NCBI RefSeq assembly: GCF_023544465.1
Contig: NZ_JALPVL010000007.1
Span: 62,001 to 126,000, forward strand
DNA length: 64,000 bases
Reading direction: 5' to 3'
From: Paractinoplanes maris
Lineage (GTDB): Bacteria; Actinomycetota; Actinomycetes; Mycobacteriales; Micromonosporaceae
The notes under the pieces were generated by a model. That model was not told where the DNA came from. It was given only the letters and a program-made list of their open reading frames with translations, and searched no databases. A program made the position numbers and the translations under genes. Below, one piece after another: positions 50,783 through 60,500 of this stretch. How positions within the stretch are numbered: position 1 is the stretch's first letter; each line of letters begins with the position of its first letter.

Positions 50783-51850
50783 ATGTCCATCAAAGCGTTT
50801 CAGCCGTATGAGTTGGCCGGTAAGAAGCTGAAGAACCGTATCGTCATGGCCCCGATGACCAGGAGCCGTGCCCCCGGCGCCACGCCGACCCCGTCGATGG
50901 CCACCTATTACGCGCAGCGAGCCGGCGCCGGTCTGATCATCACCGAGGGCACCCACCCGTCGGCGCAGGGGCAGGGTTACACCGACGTGCCCGGCCTGCA
51001 CTCGACGGCACAGGTGGACGCCTGGCGCACCGTCACCGACGCCGTGCACGCCGAAGACGGTGCGATCTTCGCGCAGCTGATGCACAGCGGTCGCATCGGG
51101 CATCCCGACCTACTGCCCGACGGTCTTGTCCCGGTCGGCCCGTCCCCCGTGCAGGCCAAAGGGCGATTCTTCACTCACACCGGCCTGCAGGACTTCGTCA
51201 CCCCCCGCGAACTCACCGAGGACGAGATCCTGTCCACCATCGAGGATTACGCCTCGGCTGCCCGCAACGCCATCACGGCCGGATTCGACGGCGTCGAGCT
51301 GCACGGCGCCAACGGCTACCTCATCCACCAGTTCCTGTCCACCCACACCAACCAGCGTGACGATCGATGGGGCGGGGACGTGGACGGCAGGATCCGATTC
51401 GCCGTCGAGGTAGCCCGGGCCACGAGCCAGGCCATCGGCGCCGACAAGGTCGGCATCCGCCTCTCACCCGGGGCCACCGTCAACGACATCAACGACGACC
51501 CTGACCACGACGCCACATACTTGCCCCTGGTTCGCGAGCTGGCGTCTCTCGACCTCGCCTACCTGCACTTCGCCGAACGGGCCGGACGCGACCTGACCCG
51601 CCGGATCCGTGCGGCATGGCCCAGCACCTTGATTCTCAACCCCGACACCGGAACGACGCCCACCGGTCCAGCGGACCTGGGACTCATCGAGGACGGCATC
51701 ACCGACCTGCTCGCCTTCGGCGCCAACTTCATCGCCAACCCCGACCTGCCATACCGTCTCGCCACCGGTGCCCCCCTCGCCGAGGGCGACCGAGCCACCT
51801 TCTTCGGCGGCGACGACCGCGGTTACATCGATTACGCCCCGCTCGACTGA
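50783..51850 (+). CDS. Old Yellow Enzyme-family alkene reductase
   Basis: 355 residues. The start MSIKAFQPYELAGKKLKNRI and VMAPMTRSRA is typical, the substrate-binding HxxN is in LHGANGYLIHQFLS, and TNQRDDRWGG is conserved. It has the single FMN barrel only, unlike the fused enzyme at 4.5 kb. It reduces activated C=C bonds with NADPH. AAAGGAA precedes the ATG. It may be co-transcribed with the epimerase-like gene. Confidence 0.94.
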   Translation: MSIKAFQPYELAGKKLKNRIVMAPMTRSRAPGATPTPSMATYYAQRAGAGLIITEGTHPSAQGQGYTDVPGLHSTAQVDAWRTVTDAVHAEDGAIFAQLMHSGRIGHPDLLPDGLVPVGPSPVQAKGRFFTHTGLQDFVTPRELTEDEILSTIEDYASAARNAITAGFDGVELHGANGYLIHQFLSTHTNQRDDRWGGDVDGRIRFAVEVARATSQAIGADKVGIRLSPGATVNDINDDPDHDATYLPLVRELASLDLAYLHFAERAGRDLTRRIRAAWPSTLILNPDTGTTPTGPADLGLIEDGITDLLAFGANFIANPDLPYRLATGAPLAEGDRATFFGGDDRGYIDYAPLD

Positions 51851-52282
51851 ACGACGGGCCGGCATGCTGAGCGGCGGCCGCATCGAAAGTACGCGTACAG
51901 CCGCCGCCAGACCTCGCAGGCGAGCGTGACGAAGCGGCGAGCCTACAGGCTCAAGGTCGCCTGTCCTTCTTCGACTTCTTCGCCATCATGTTCTCCTCAC
52001 TCGTGAGCGACCGATGCGCGAGCCGGGTCAGCGATCGCCTCGCTGCCATCGGCGTGACACCTGCGATACACCGTAAGCGCAGCAAACCTCGCCTGCCGGT
52101 CCTTGCGGAGATCTCGGCGCGGAGGACGTGATCTTCTCTGATTGGCGGGCCATGCCCCTACGACCAGAGCGAAATTCGTCGAATATAGCCGCACACGCGA
52201 CGGAGAAGCTTCTCCGTGCGGCGGCCCGCCGGCTCGATGCCCTCGAATGCCTGAAGCGGTTGTTGCAACCAGGCGGCGAAAG
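51851..52282. other. Intergenic region, 432 bases
   Basis: The only coding-like element is a 12-residue basic ORF at 51951-51989. I see no other gene or strong repeat. Confidence 0.4.
51951..51989 (-). CDS. Possible basic micro-ORF
   Basis: GAGGAGAAC followed by ATG opens MMAKKSKKDRRP and a stop. The ribosome site is excellent and the peptide is lysine-rich. It may be a real micropeptide or the start of a gene whose body was lost. Confidence 0.25.
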   Translation of the reverse strand: MMAKKSKKDRRP

Positions 52283-52642
52283 TCACGAGAGGGCGGCCTG
52301 CGGGCGGATCGAAGGTTTTTCGCCGACCCGGCGGAGACGGTGAGCGGGTATTCCGGCAGCTACCAACTCGTCCGCGAGCGTCGGCGACGGGTGATCCAGA
52401 AAAACCGCGACACGATGGTCGTCACCGAGGTGGCAAGCTCCGGCAAGAGTGCCGAGGTTGATGCTGTCCAACCCGCGCACCTCGCTGAGGTCGAGGACCA
52501 GCCGCAGCGGCCGGTGATGCCGGATGGCTTGCACGAGGATGCGGCGCAAGTCGACCGCATCGCTGGCTTCGAACATTCCGCGTGGGTGGATGACCAGCGT
52601 TCCATCGGCCATGGTGTCGACGTCGACCAAGGCATCGGTCAT
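52283..52642 (-). CDS. STAS-domain protein (anti-sigma factor antagonist-like)
   Basis: 119 residues covering one STAS domain: GTLVIHPRGMFEASDAVDLR, then LRLVLDLSEVRGLDSINLGT with the conserved Ser of anti-sigma antagonists such as SpoIIAA. GGAGG lies upstream of the ATG. No anti-sigma kinase or sigma factor is adjacent, so its partner must be elsewhere. The C terminus lacks the usual amphipathic helix sequence and is rich in Arg and Pro. Confidence 0.82.
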   Translation of the reverse strand: MTDALVDVDTMADGTLVIHPRGMFEASDAVDLRRILVQAIRHHRPLRLVLDLSEVRGLDSINLGTLAGACHLGDDHRVAVFLDHPSPTLADELVAAGIPAHRLRRVGEKPSIRPQAALS

Positions 52643-52719
52643 CGCGCCGCCTCCGTTAGCTGATGTTTCCCGAGCTGTCAGGCTAAAGGCTCCTCGATGA
52701 CCGGTCGATAGCCGCCAAG

Positions 52720-52884
52720 ATTGTTCACTTGGTCACTGATCGGTCACGATCCCGGCGACGGTCATGGCGATGATGGCCACCAGAGTCAACAGCAGTCCCG
52801 CTCCGGTGAGGCGGCGCTGGAGCGCCGCCCGGCCGGCCGACGGCTGCTGTTGAGTCGCCAAAACTGTTCCACCCATCAGCGCGA
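52720..52884. repeat. 165-bp repeat, copy 2 (truncated membrane-protein gene)
   Basis: It matches 47545-47709 without gaps. The small-protein frame from MGGTVLATQQQ to IAMTVAGIVTDQ (minus strand, ending at 52733) is kept, but the first membrane helix is replaced by unrelated sequence, so the gene copy is a 5'-truncated pseudogene. Confidence 0.8.
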
Positions 52885-52922
52885 CCCGATCGGGGGCGCG
52901 CGCCTGGCTCAAGGCCGATGAA

Positions 52923-52957
52923 CGGGCCTCTCCGCCAAGACATGGCAGAGAGGCCCG
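52923..52957. terminator. Strong hairpin
   Basis: CGGGCCTCTC and GAGAGGCCCG form a perfect 10-bp stem around a 15-base loop, just beyond the point where the second repeat copy diverges. It resembles an intrinsic terminator left from a lost gene. Confidence 0.5.
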
Positions 52958-53008
52958 TGGCCGCCGACGCCTCGAGCGCAACGCCACCCAGGCCCGACAG
53001 CCAGTGGC

Positions 53009-53255
53009 CTAACCCCCGAGGGCGTCGTCTACCGCGCACCCGACACCCGTCAGCGATTCCTCGGATTCATGGAATGGGCCGGCAGCCTCGGCACCAACGC
53101 CGACACGATCGTCGACTCCGCCTCAAGGTCTACGTCCGCGACGCCGAGAAGGCCGACGTTTACCTCACGCCGGGCGACACGATCGTCGCCCGCGCCGATG
53201 GCCTCGGACAGATCTTCACACCATCACCGCCGGACAACACGCCGACACCGAATAG
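53009..53255 (+). pseudogene. Remnant of an unidentified gene
   Basis: One frame reads LTPEGVVYRAPDTRQRFLGF with MEWAGSLGTNADTIVDSA. It continues one base later as LKVYVRDAEKADVYLTPGDT with IVARADGLGQIF, and after a further shift as ITAGQHADTE and a stop. The pieces look like one conserved protein broken by two frame changes. I do not recognise the family. Confidence 0.4.
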
Positions 53256-53265
53256 TCCCTTACCC

Positions 53266-53293
53266 GCCCCCTCGCCGAGCAGGCGAAGGGGGC
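53266..53293. terminator. Terminator hairpin of the TetR gene
   Basis: GCCCCCTCGCC and GGCGAAGGGGGC pair with a one-base bulge around a five-base loop, 18 bases after the stop of the minus-strand TetR gene. Confidence 0.6.
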
Positions 53294-53310
53294 GCTGTCG
53301 TACTACGCCA

Positions 53311-53976
53311 TCAGTGGCTGGTAAGCACTCCCAGGAAGGTTACGGTCAATGCCTGCTTCAAGTAGTCGTTGGGGTCCAAGCGGGAGCGGGCAAGGTCCGG
53401 TTCGGTTTGGTAGGCGGCCTCGAGGCTGGGTGGCGGTGTTCGGTACGGCGCCAGCGCGCCGGCCGTGAGCATGGTCTGCAGGCTGCAGAACGCTGCGTCA
53501 TCCCCGAGCTCCGGCAGGCATTTCTGAACCAGGGCGGCCATGGTCGCCAGCCGGGCCAGGGAAGCGCGCTTATAGCGTGTGACGACCTCGACGGAGACGT
53601 TGTGCTCCAGGACGCTTGCCTGTGCGCCGAAGAGTTCGCACAGCACGACCCGGCTGGACAGCGACCGGCTGAGGATTGCGGCCACTGCCACCGCCCGTTC
53701 GGCCGGGGACAGCTCATGGTCGACGCCGGTCGCCAGCTCGTCCGCCAGCTCCGTCAACCACTCCTGCAGGAAGCGGTCCAGCAGGTCCAGCAGCACTGCT
53801 TCACGCGACTCGAAGTAGCGCAGCACGTTCGGCTTCGCCAGCCCGACCCGGCGGCTGAGCTCGTTGAGGGTCAGCGCAGCGACCGGCATCTCGTCCAGCA
53901 TGGCCGACGCCATGTCGAGGATCGCCCGGCGGCGGACCTCCCGCTGCTCCTCAGTCCGCGCCCGCTGAAACGTCAT
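53311..53976 (-). CDS. TetR-family transcriptional regulator
   Basis: 221 residues. The helix-turn-helix is VAALTLNELSRRVGLAKPNV with LRYFESREAVLLDLLDRFL, a textbook TetR N terminus; the C-terminal half is the helical ligand domain of the kind seen with SDR genes. Start: ATG with AGGG eight bases upstream; GTG codons nine and six bases earlier are less likely. It is divergent from an SDR gene, and the region between has three similar palindromes. Confidence 0.93.
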   Translation of the reverse strand: MTFQRARTEEQREVRRRAILDMASAMLDEMPVAALTLNELSRRVGLAKPNVLRYFESREAVLLDLLDRFLQEWLTELADELATGVDHELSPAERAVAVAAILSRSLSSRVVLCELFGAQASVLEHNVSVEVVTRYKRASLARLATMAALVQKCLPELGDDAAFCSLQTMLTAGALAPYRTPPPSLEAAYQTEPDLARSRLDPNDYLKQALTVTFLGVLTSH

Positions 53977-53995
53977 GACCACCACCCTAACTTAA

Positions 53996-54064
53996 GTACC
54001 TACGGTACGTTGACAAACGTACTGGCGGTACTTTAACGTCGTCCATGCAAGATACCTCCGGTAC
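53996..54064. promoter_or_regulatory. Three TetR operator-like palindromes
   Basis: GTACCTACGGTAC (53996-54008), GTACTGGCGGTAC (54019-54031) and ATACCTCCGGTAC (54052-54064) share the form GTACC-NNN-GGTAC. They fill the space between the divergent TetR and SDR genes, with start-to-start spacings of 23 and 33 bases. This suggests that TetR represses both itself and the SDR. Confidence 0.7.
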
Positions 54065-54084
54065 TTAAAGATGAAGGGCACGAC

Positions 54085-55005
54085 ATGAGCGACAAGTGGA
54101 CGACGGCGAACATCCCCGACCAGCGGGGGCGGGTGGCCGTGGTGACCGGCGCCAACACCGGACTCGGGTATGAGACCGCCAAGGCTCTCGCCGAGCGCGG
54201 GGCAACCGTCGTGCTCGCCGTGCGCAACGTCGAGAAGGGCAAGCAAGCCGCGGCCCGCATGACCGGCGACGTGAGCGTGCAGGAGCTCGACCTGACCTCG
54301 CTCGACTCCGTCCGCAGCGCGGCGGCGGCGCTGCGGTCCCGGCTCGACCGCATCGACCTGCTGATCAACAACGCCGGCGTGATGTACACGCCGAAGCAGG
54401 CCACCCGCGACGGCTACGAGATGCAGTTCGGCACCAACCACCTCGGCCACTTCGCGCTCACCGGGCTGCTGCTGGACCTGCTGCTCCCCGTGCCCGGCTC
54501 CCGGGTGGTCACGGTCAGCAGCACCGGCCACCGCATCCGAGCCGCCATCCACTTCGACGACCTGCAGTGGCAGCGCTCGTACAGCCGGGCCGGCGCTTAC
54601 GGCCAGTCCAAACTGGCCAACCTCATGTTCACCTACGAGCTGCAACGCCGGCTCGCCACGCACGGCACCACGGTCGCGGTCGCCGCGCACCCCGGGCTCT
54701 CCAGCACCGAACTGACCCGCAACAGTCCTGCCATCTTCCGGCTCCCGATCACCCTGATCGCGCCGCTGGCCACGCAGACACCGGCCATGGGCGCACTGCC
54801 GACCCTGCGCGCCGCCACCGACCCTGCCGCACTCGGCGGCCAGTACTACGGTCCCGGCGGAAATTTCGAGATCAAGGGCCACCCCCGGCTGGTCACCTCC
54901 AGCCCCGATTCCTACGAGGCAGCCATCCAGCAGCGGCTGTGGACCGTCTCCGAAGACCTCACCGGCGTGCGGTTCCCCGTCATGGCCGTCAGCGTGCCGA
55001 ACTAG
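54085..55005 (+). CDS. SDR-family oxidoreductase (WWOX/retinol dehydrogenase-like)
   Basis: 306 residues. Motifs are TGANTGLGYETAKAL, LLINNAGVM, the Ser in TVSSTGHR, and YGQSK. The length and the segment GYEMQFGTNHLGHFALTGLL are those of the retinol-dehydrogenase-like branch used for varied ketones and alcohols. It is the probable target of the divergent TetR regulator. Confidence 0.93.
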   Translation: MSDKWTTANIPDQRGRVAVVTGANTGLGYETAKALAERGATVVLAVRNVEKGKQAAARMTGDVSVQELDLTSLDSVRSAAAALRSRLDRIDLLINNAGVMYTPKQATRDGYEMQFGTNHLGHFALTGLLLDLLLPVPGSRVVTVSSTGHRIRAAIHFDDLQWQRSYSRAGAYGQSKLANLMFTYELQRRLATHGTTVAVAAHPGLSSTELTRNSPAIFRLPITLIAPLATQTPAMGALPTLRAATDPAALGGQYYGPGGNFEIKGHPRLVTSSPDSYEAAIQQRLWTVSEDLTGVRFPVMAVSVPN

Positions 55006-55248
55006 TCCTCAGGATCACCCATCCCGAAATGCCGCCGCACGGTCCGCATCCCACGGCTTCGGCGCTCTGCGGCGGTGTCGGAGAAAGACTCCGGCGTCAT
55101 GTCGCGGCGCCGAACCCGCGTGCTGAACGACGGCGACGGACCCCGTCGTGGAGCTTCCCGGTATGCCGCAGCACCACCACCGATCCAGTCCGAGGGGGGT
55201 GGCAGACGCCCGCTGAGGATCTCATCGCATGCGCGGCAGGTGCCAGCC

Positions 55249-56034
55249 TCAGTGCAAGCGGGCCAGCGCGTCCACGGACGGCGTGCCCGGGTCGGCCTGG
55301 TAGGTGATGATCACTCGGTCAATGCCACCCGCGATCGACAGCGCCTCGCGCCGTAGTGTCAGCGACCCGACGATCGGGTGGTCGAAGCGCTTGATCGCGT
55401 CGCGCACCGGCCGGACGTCGTGGGCCTCCCACATAGCGCGAAAGTCGCTGTCGGCCAGCATCGACGAGACGAGCTCGGCCGTACGGGGATCATGCGAGGT
55501 GCCCTCGGCGCGCAGGGCGGCAGCGGTCTGCGCGGCAACCTCAGTCCAGTCGGGGAACAGCGTGCGGACGGCCGGATCGAGGAACACGCCGCGGACCAGG
55601 TTCCCGCCGGGCGTGTAGAGCGTGGAGAGCGCCATGGCGCTCTTGTTGGCCGCCAGCACGTCGAAGCGCCGGTTGCGGACGTACGCCGGGACGTTGGTCC
55701 ACGCGTCGAGCAGTCGCTGCACGACATCGGATACCTCGTCGTGCCCGGTGACCAGTGGTGGCGGCGCGGCCAGCGCACACAGGTGCGCCGTTTCGTCGGC
55801 ATTCAACCGGAGTGCGGTAGCCAGAGCGCGCAGCACCTGTGGCGAGGGGTTACGGTCCTGGCCCTGTTCGAGCCGGGTCAGGTAGCGCGGGCTGACTCCG
55901 GCGATGCGGGCGAGTTCCTCCCGGCGCAGGCCGGGCACACGCCGGCGCCCGGACGGCGTCAGTCCCACCTGCTGCGGCGGGATCCGCCCGCGCCGTGCCC
56001 TGACGAAATGGCCGAACTCGTTGTCGCCGTGCAC
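55249..56034 (-). CDS. XRE-family regulator with MmyB-like ligand domain
   Basis: 261 residues. The N-terminal HTH reads VPGLRREELARIAGVSPRYL and TRLEQGQDRNPSPQVLRALA; residues about 100-260 are the MmyB-like domain, a PAS-like fold that binds a fatty-acid-like ligand (ANKSAMALSTLYTPGGNLVR, PVRDAIKRFDHPIVGSLTLR). The GTG at 56034 fits the length of the family; the ribosome site is weak. It is divergent from an SDR gene, the common arrangement for this regulator type. Confidence 0.9.
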   Translation of the reverse strand: MHGDNEFGHFVRARRGRIPPQQVGLTPSGRRRVPGLRREELARIAGVSPRYLTRLEQGQDRNPSPQVLRALATALRLNADETAHLCALAAPPPLVTGHDEVSDVVQRLLDAWTNVPAYVRNRRFDVLAANKSAMALSTLYTPGGNLVRGVFLDPAVRTLFPDWTEVAAQTAAALRAEGTSHDPRTAELVSSMLADSDFRAMWEAHDVRPVRDAIKRFDHPIVGSLTLRREALSIAGGIDRVIITYQADPGTPSVDALARLH

Positions 56035-56046
56035 CTGTTCGAGGCT

Positions 56047-56061
56047 ACCCCTGGCAGGGGT
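56047..56061. promoter_or_regulatory. 15-bp palindrome between MmyB-type gene and SDR
   Basis: ACCCCTGGCAGGGGT is a perfect palindrome around one central G, located 13 bases from the regulator start and 37 bases from the SDR start. It is a candidate operator for the MmyB-type protein. Confidence 0.5.
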
Positions 56062-56097
56062 CTGGTTACCGGTCGTCCGATGGCGGACGGTCGAATC

Positions 56098-56907
56098 ATG
56101 AAGACATGGTTCATCACCGGTGCGTCCCGCGGCTTCGGACGGGTCTGGGCGCGAGCGGCGCTCGACCGCGGGGATCGGGTCGCCGCGACCGCACGAGACC
56201 CGCGTACGCTCGAGGACCTGGCCCAAGCGCATGGCGACCGGTTCCTTGCTCTGACCCTGGACGTCACCGACCGCCCGGCCGTCTTCGCGGCGGTGTCACG
56301 GGCCGTGGACACATTCGGTCACCTGGACGTCGTGGTCAACAACGCCGGATACGGATTGTTCGGCATGGTCGAGGAGACCACCGAGCAACAAGCCCGCGCG
56401 CAGATGGAGACAAACTTCTTCGGCGCGCTGTGGGTGACCCAGGCCGTTCTGCCTTTGCTGCGTGCCCAGGCTCACGGTCACCTTCTGCAGGTTTCCAGCA
56501 TCGGCGGCATCGGCGCCTTTCCGAGCCTCGGTCTCTACAACGCGTCGAAGTGGGCGCTCGAAGGGCTCAGCGAGGCGGTCGCCGCCGAGCTGGCCCCGTT
56601 CGGGCCGAGGGTGACAATCGTCGAGCCCGGCCCGTACGGCACGGATTGGTCCGGCGGGTCTGCCGTGCACACCGACCCGATCGAGGCCTACAAGCCGGTA
56701 CGGGAGGCACGTCAGGCCGGGGCGTCCGGGCGCACGCCGGCCGACCCCACGGTGACTGCCCCGGTCATCCTGCAGCTGGTCGACGCGGAACGTCCGCCGC
56801 TTCGCTTTTTCGTCGGCCCGTACCCGTACGCCGTGGCCGAGAAGCTCTACCGCGAACGGCTCGCCACCTGGGACGAGTGGCGCCCGCTGGCGGAGCAGGC
56901 GGTATGA
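56098..56907 (+). CDS. SDR-family oxidoreductase
   Basis: 269 residues. TGASRGFGRVWARAAL, VVNNAGYGLFG, the Ser in VSSIGG and YNASK are all present. The branch (TGASRGFGR) is that of the common SDR found next to MmyB-type regulators in actinobacteria. ATG at 56098 is used; one at 56080 is in frame. Substrate unknown. Confidence 0.92.
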   Translation: MKTWFITGASRGFGRVWARAALDRGDRVAATARDPRTLEDLAQAHGDRFLALTLDVTDRPAVFAAVSRAVDTFGHLDVVVNNAGYGLFGMVEETTEQQARAQMETNFFGALWVTQAVLPLLRAQAHGHLLQVSSIGGIGAFPSLGLYNASKWALEGLSEAVAAELAPFGPRVTIVEPGPYGTDWSGGSAVHTDPIEAYKPVREARQAGASGRTPADPTVTAPVILQLVDAERPPLRFFVGPYPYAVAEKLYRERLATWDEWRPLAEQAV

Positions 56908-57068
56908 ACGATTCGCCGCCGCGGCGCGAAACGGTGCCCGTCATCGGGGCCGGTCGACAGCGAACTCGTCGCCGCCGAGGCGAGCGACCACGTCGTCGTG
57001 GCGCACCGAGGCCAGCAGCCGCCGCGTAGCGCCAGTCCATCTACCGGCTGGCGGTCGGAGAGGCCGGC

Positions 57069-57428
57069 TCAGACCATGCCGAGCACACGGCGGACGGCCG
57101 CGCCGGACAGCTCGGTCTTGGGGACGAATCCGGCCACGGGCGCCTCGTCGATCAGGTCGGCGTAGTCGGCACCGGCATACGAGGAGATCATGACGAGCCG
57201 ACTGGCGTGCCCGCCTGCGGCGAGGTCCCGGACCACGTCGAATCCGGATTCCTCGCCCAGGCGGATGTCGACGAGGACGACGTCCGGGCGCAATTCCGCC
57301 ACCTGCCGGAGGGCCGCGGAGCGGTTGCCGGCGACGCCGGCCACGATCAGGCCGTCCCGTTCCAGGGCGACCCGGGCGGCATCGAGGAAGTTCTCGTCAT
57401 CGTCCACGATCACGCACCGTAGCTGCAC
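57069..57428 (-). CDS. Receiver-only response regulator
   Basis: 119 residues, a single receiver domain without output domain. The acidic pocket (IVDDDENF), the phosphoacceptor D54 in VLVDIRLGEESG, the Ser in MISSYAG and the Lys in GFVPKTEL are all in place. It starts 73 bases downstream of the giant kinase gene, same strand, and is the obvious receiver for its histidine-kinase end. With no DNA-binding domain it must act through protein contacts or as a phosphate sink. Confidence 0.9.
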   Translation of the reverse strand: MQLRCVIVDDDENFLDAARVALERDGLIVAGVAGNRSAALRQVAELRPDVVLVDIRLGEESGFDVVRDLAAGGHASRLVMISSYAGADYADLIDEAPVAGFVPKTELSGAAVRRVLGMV

Positions 57429-57501
57429 ACGGACACCCTTCCAGCTCGCTGGGCTCCGCGCATTGCAGGTAGCAGGGGTATGTCCACATGCGACCGGCGG
57501 A

Positions 57502-60500
57502 TCATTCGGGTCGGACGGAACCGACTTCGACGGTGGCGATGGGAAGCTCCACGGTCAGGCTTGTCCCGCCACCTTCCGGACTGTCGAGCCATAGCCTCCC
57601 GCCGAGCGCCTCGACCCGGTCCTTGAGCCCGACCAGGCCGGTCCCTCCGGCCACCATCGCGCCCCCGATGCCGTCGTCGGTGACCGCGACACGCAACAAT
57701 CGGCCAGCCACCTCAGCGCGGATGCTGACAGTCGAGGCGCGCGCGTGCTTGACCGCGTTGGTCAGCGCCTCGGCGACGACGTAGTACGCGCTGACCTCGA
57801 CGTGTCCCGGGAATCGCCGGTCAACAAGCAGGTCCAGCTCGACCGGGATCAGTGAGCGGCGGGCGAGCCCTCGCAGTGCGGGGCGCAGGCCGCCGGTGGC
57901 GAGGACGGCCGGATGGATGCCCCGGGCGATCTCCTGCACCTCCTCCAGGGCGTCGGTGGCGGCGGTCACCGCGCTGCCGAGCTGGGCGCGCAACGCTTCC
58001 AACTCGGGTGGCACGGTCGTCTGCGCGTCGCGCAAACGCAGCGCCAGCAGGACCAGCCGCTGCTGGGCGCCGTCGTGCAGGTCCCGCTCGATGCGCTGGC
58101 GGGCCTGGTCGGCGGCGGCGACGATCCGCGCCCGCGAGGCGGCCACCTCGGCTCGGGCCTCGGCGTTCGCGATGGCGGTCGACACCAGCTCGGCGAAGGC
58201 GGTGAGCCGGGCCTCGCTGTCCGGGGGCGGCATCTCGTCGTTGGTGGACCCGGCCAGCAGAACGCCCCACAAGCGGCTCTCCGCGCTGACCGGCACGCCG
58301 ACCGCCGCCTGCCAGCCCCAATCGCGCATGGCGACCTGGCTGATCGCGCCGGTGGCGTCGGCCCGATACACTCGCGCGGGCTTGTGCGTGCGGTGGATGA
58401 GGGTGCTGACGTTTGTCCCGCCGAGCGGGAGCCGGGCCCCCAACGGCATCGGCGACGGGCCTTCCCCGGCGCCCCACCGGCCGACGATCTGGATCATCTC
58501 GGCCTCGTCGTATCGGAACAGGGCCGCGAAGTCGACCGCGAGCAGCTGCCCGGCCTCCGCGGCCACCGCGGCGAACACCGACTCCGGAGGCTCGGCCCGG
58601 GCGACCAGGGTGGCCACCCGCCGCAGGGCCGCTTGCTCGTCGGCAATGCGCCGGTATTCGGCGTACAGCTGGGCGTTGTCCAGGGAGACCGCGAGCTGGC
58701 CGGCGATGAGCCCGACAGCTTCCAGCCGTTCGGTGGTGAAGGCACCGCGGATGAGGCGGTTCTCGAGCAGGAGCACCGCGCGCAGCGCGCCGCGTCCGAA
58801 TACCGGCACGGCCAGCAGCGAACAGCAGGTGACCCCGTCGAAGTACGGGTCGCGGGCGAACCGGTCGTCGCTCGTGGCGTCGCTGACCGCCAGCGGCTCC
58901 TGGGTCCGGCGCAGGTAGCGCAGGACCGACATCGGTGCGGCGGGACTGCTCGCCGGACCGGAGAGCACCCAGTCCTGGCGGGCCTCGTCCCACAGCACCA
59001 GTTCCACGCCGGTGGCGCCAGCCATAGCGCTCAGCACCTCCGCCACGCGGGCATGCAGTTGCTCGATGCTGGTCTCCGAGCTCAATGCCCGCGCGGCCGC
59101 CAGGATGCCGAGAAGGTCGGTAGCGCCGGCCGTCACCGGCGCGCGCAGAGGAGGGTCGGTAGCGTGAACCCCCTCACCGGACGCGCCGTCGGCCGCTGCG
59201 CTCAGGCCGGGGTAGGCCCATTCCATCTGCTCGGACTTGGCCACGGCTCCCCAGACGAGGTATTGCCCACGGGCCCGGCCGAGGAGTTCATAGCCGGTGT
59301 GTTCCATGCCGTGGGCGAGCGCGAAGCGACCGGCGCGCTCGGTGATCAGCGCCTGGTGCCACGGGCGCTGCCGCTTTCCGGCCTCCCGGCGGGCGGAGTC
59401 GAACGCGAAGGCGGCGGCCCGGAAGTCGCCCACCGCCCACGCCTGCTCGGCCTCCACGAGCCGCAGCAGGTGCAGGAAGTTGTCGGGCGCGTCCGCGGCA
59501 CGGGCGCCGAGCCACCGCAGCACGCCGTCCAGTTCGGTCAGCAGGGCGGCGCGCTCGTCGCCCTGGGCGGACCGGGCCTGCCCGGCCAGCCCGAGGCCGT
59601 ACAGCGGATGGGCCAGGGCGCTCATCGAGAAACCGGTGATGACCGGCAGCAGCCGCACCGCCGCCGCTCCCTGCCGCGCCACTTCGGCCGGGTCACCGAA
59701 GATCGCCGCGGCGATCGCCCGGCACAGGTGGACGTGGATCACCACGAGCGGGTTACCCGCATATCGGTCGACCGGGATCACGTCGGGGGTCGCGGCCGAG
59801 CCCTTGCGGCGGAGCACGTCGGCCAGCCACTGATAGCTCTCCAGCCACTGCGACGTCTGCTCGGTGCCGGTCCGCCGCGCGAAGGCCTCCGCCGCGCTCA
59901 CCTGCGCCATGCAGGTGTCCAGAACCGGCCCGCAGTCCAGCAGACCCACCACCGTCTGGTGGTACGTGTAACCCGCGTTCATCAGGTCGCCGCCCGCGAG
60001 CAGGCCCTCCCGGGCACGCAGGCTTTCCTGGACGCTGTTCTCCACCAGCTCGAACCAGGACTCCAGCAACGACACGACCAGGCGGGCATGCGAGGTGTCC
60101 GGCTCATAGGACCGGGTCTCGGCCAGCGTGAGGATCCGCCGGGCCACACGGTGCGCCGCGGAGTAGTCGCCTCGCTGGGTGATGGCGTGGAACGCGGCGT
60201 TGGCGGCCGACCCGACCAGGGTGTGGCCCGGTCCGTGTTCGGTCCAGATCCGCAGCGCCTCCAGGCCCACCCAGGAGAACATGGCCTGGTCGCCGACGAA
60301 GTACGCCGGGGACAGCATCGCGTTGAGCAGGCTGCCCACCGTGAGCAGCGCCGGGTCGGTGATCTCGGGGCGGGTCGCGTCGGCGGGATCGGCACGGTCC
60401 AGCCACTCGTACATCCGGGCGAACTGCCGGTCGACCGCCGCCGCCATGTGCTCGGTGTCGGGGACGTCGATGCCGCACTCGCGCAGCGACCTGACCACCA

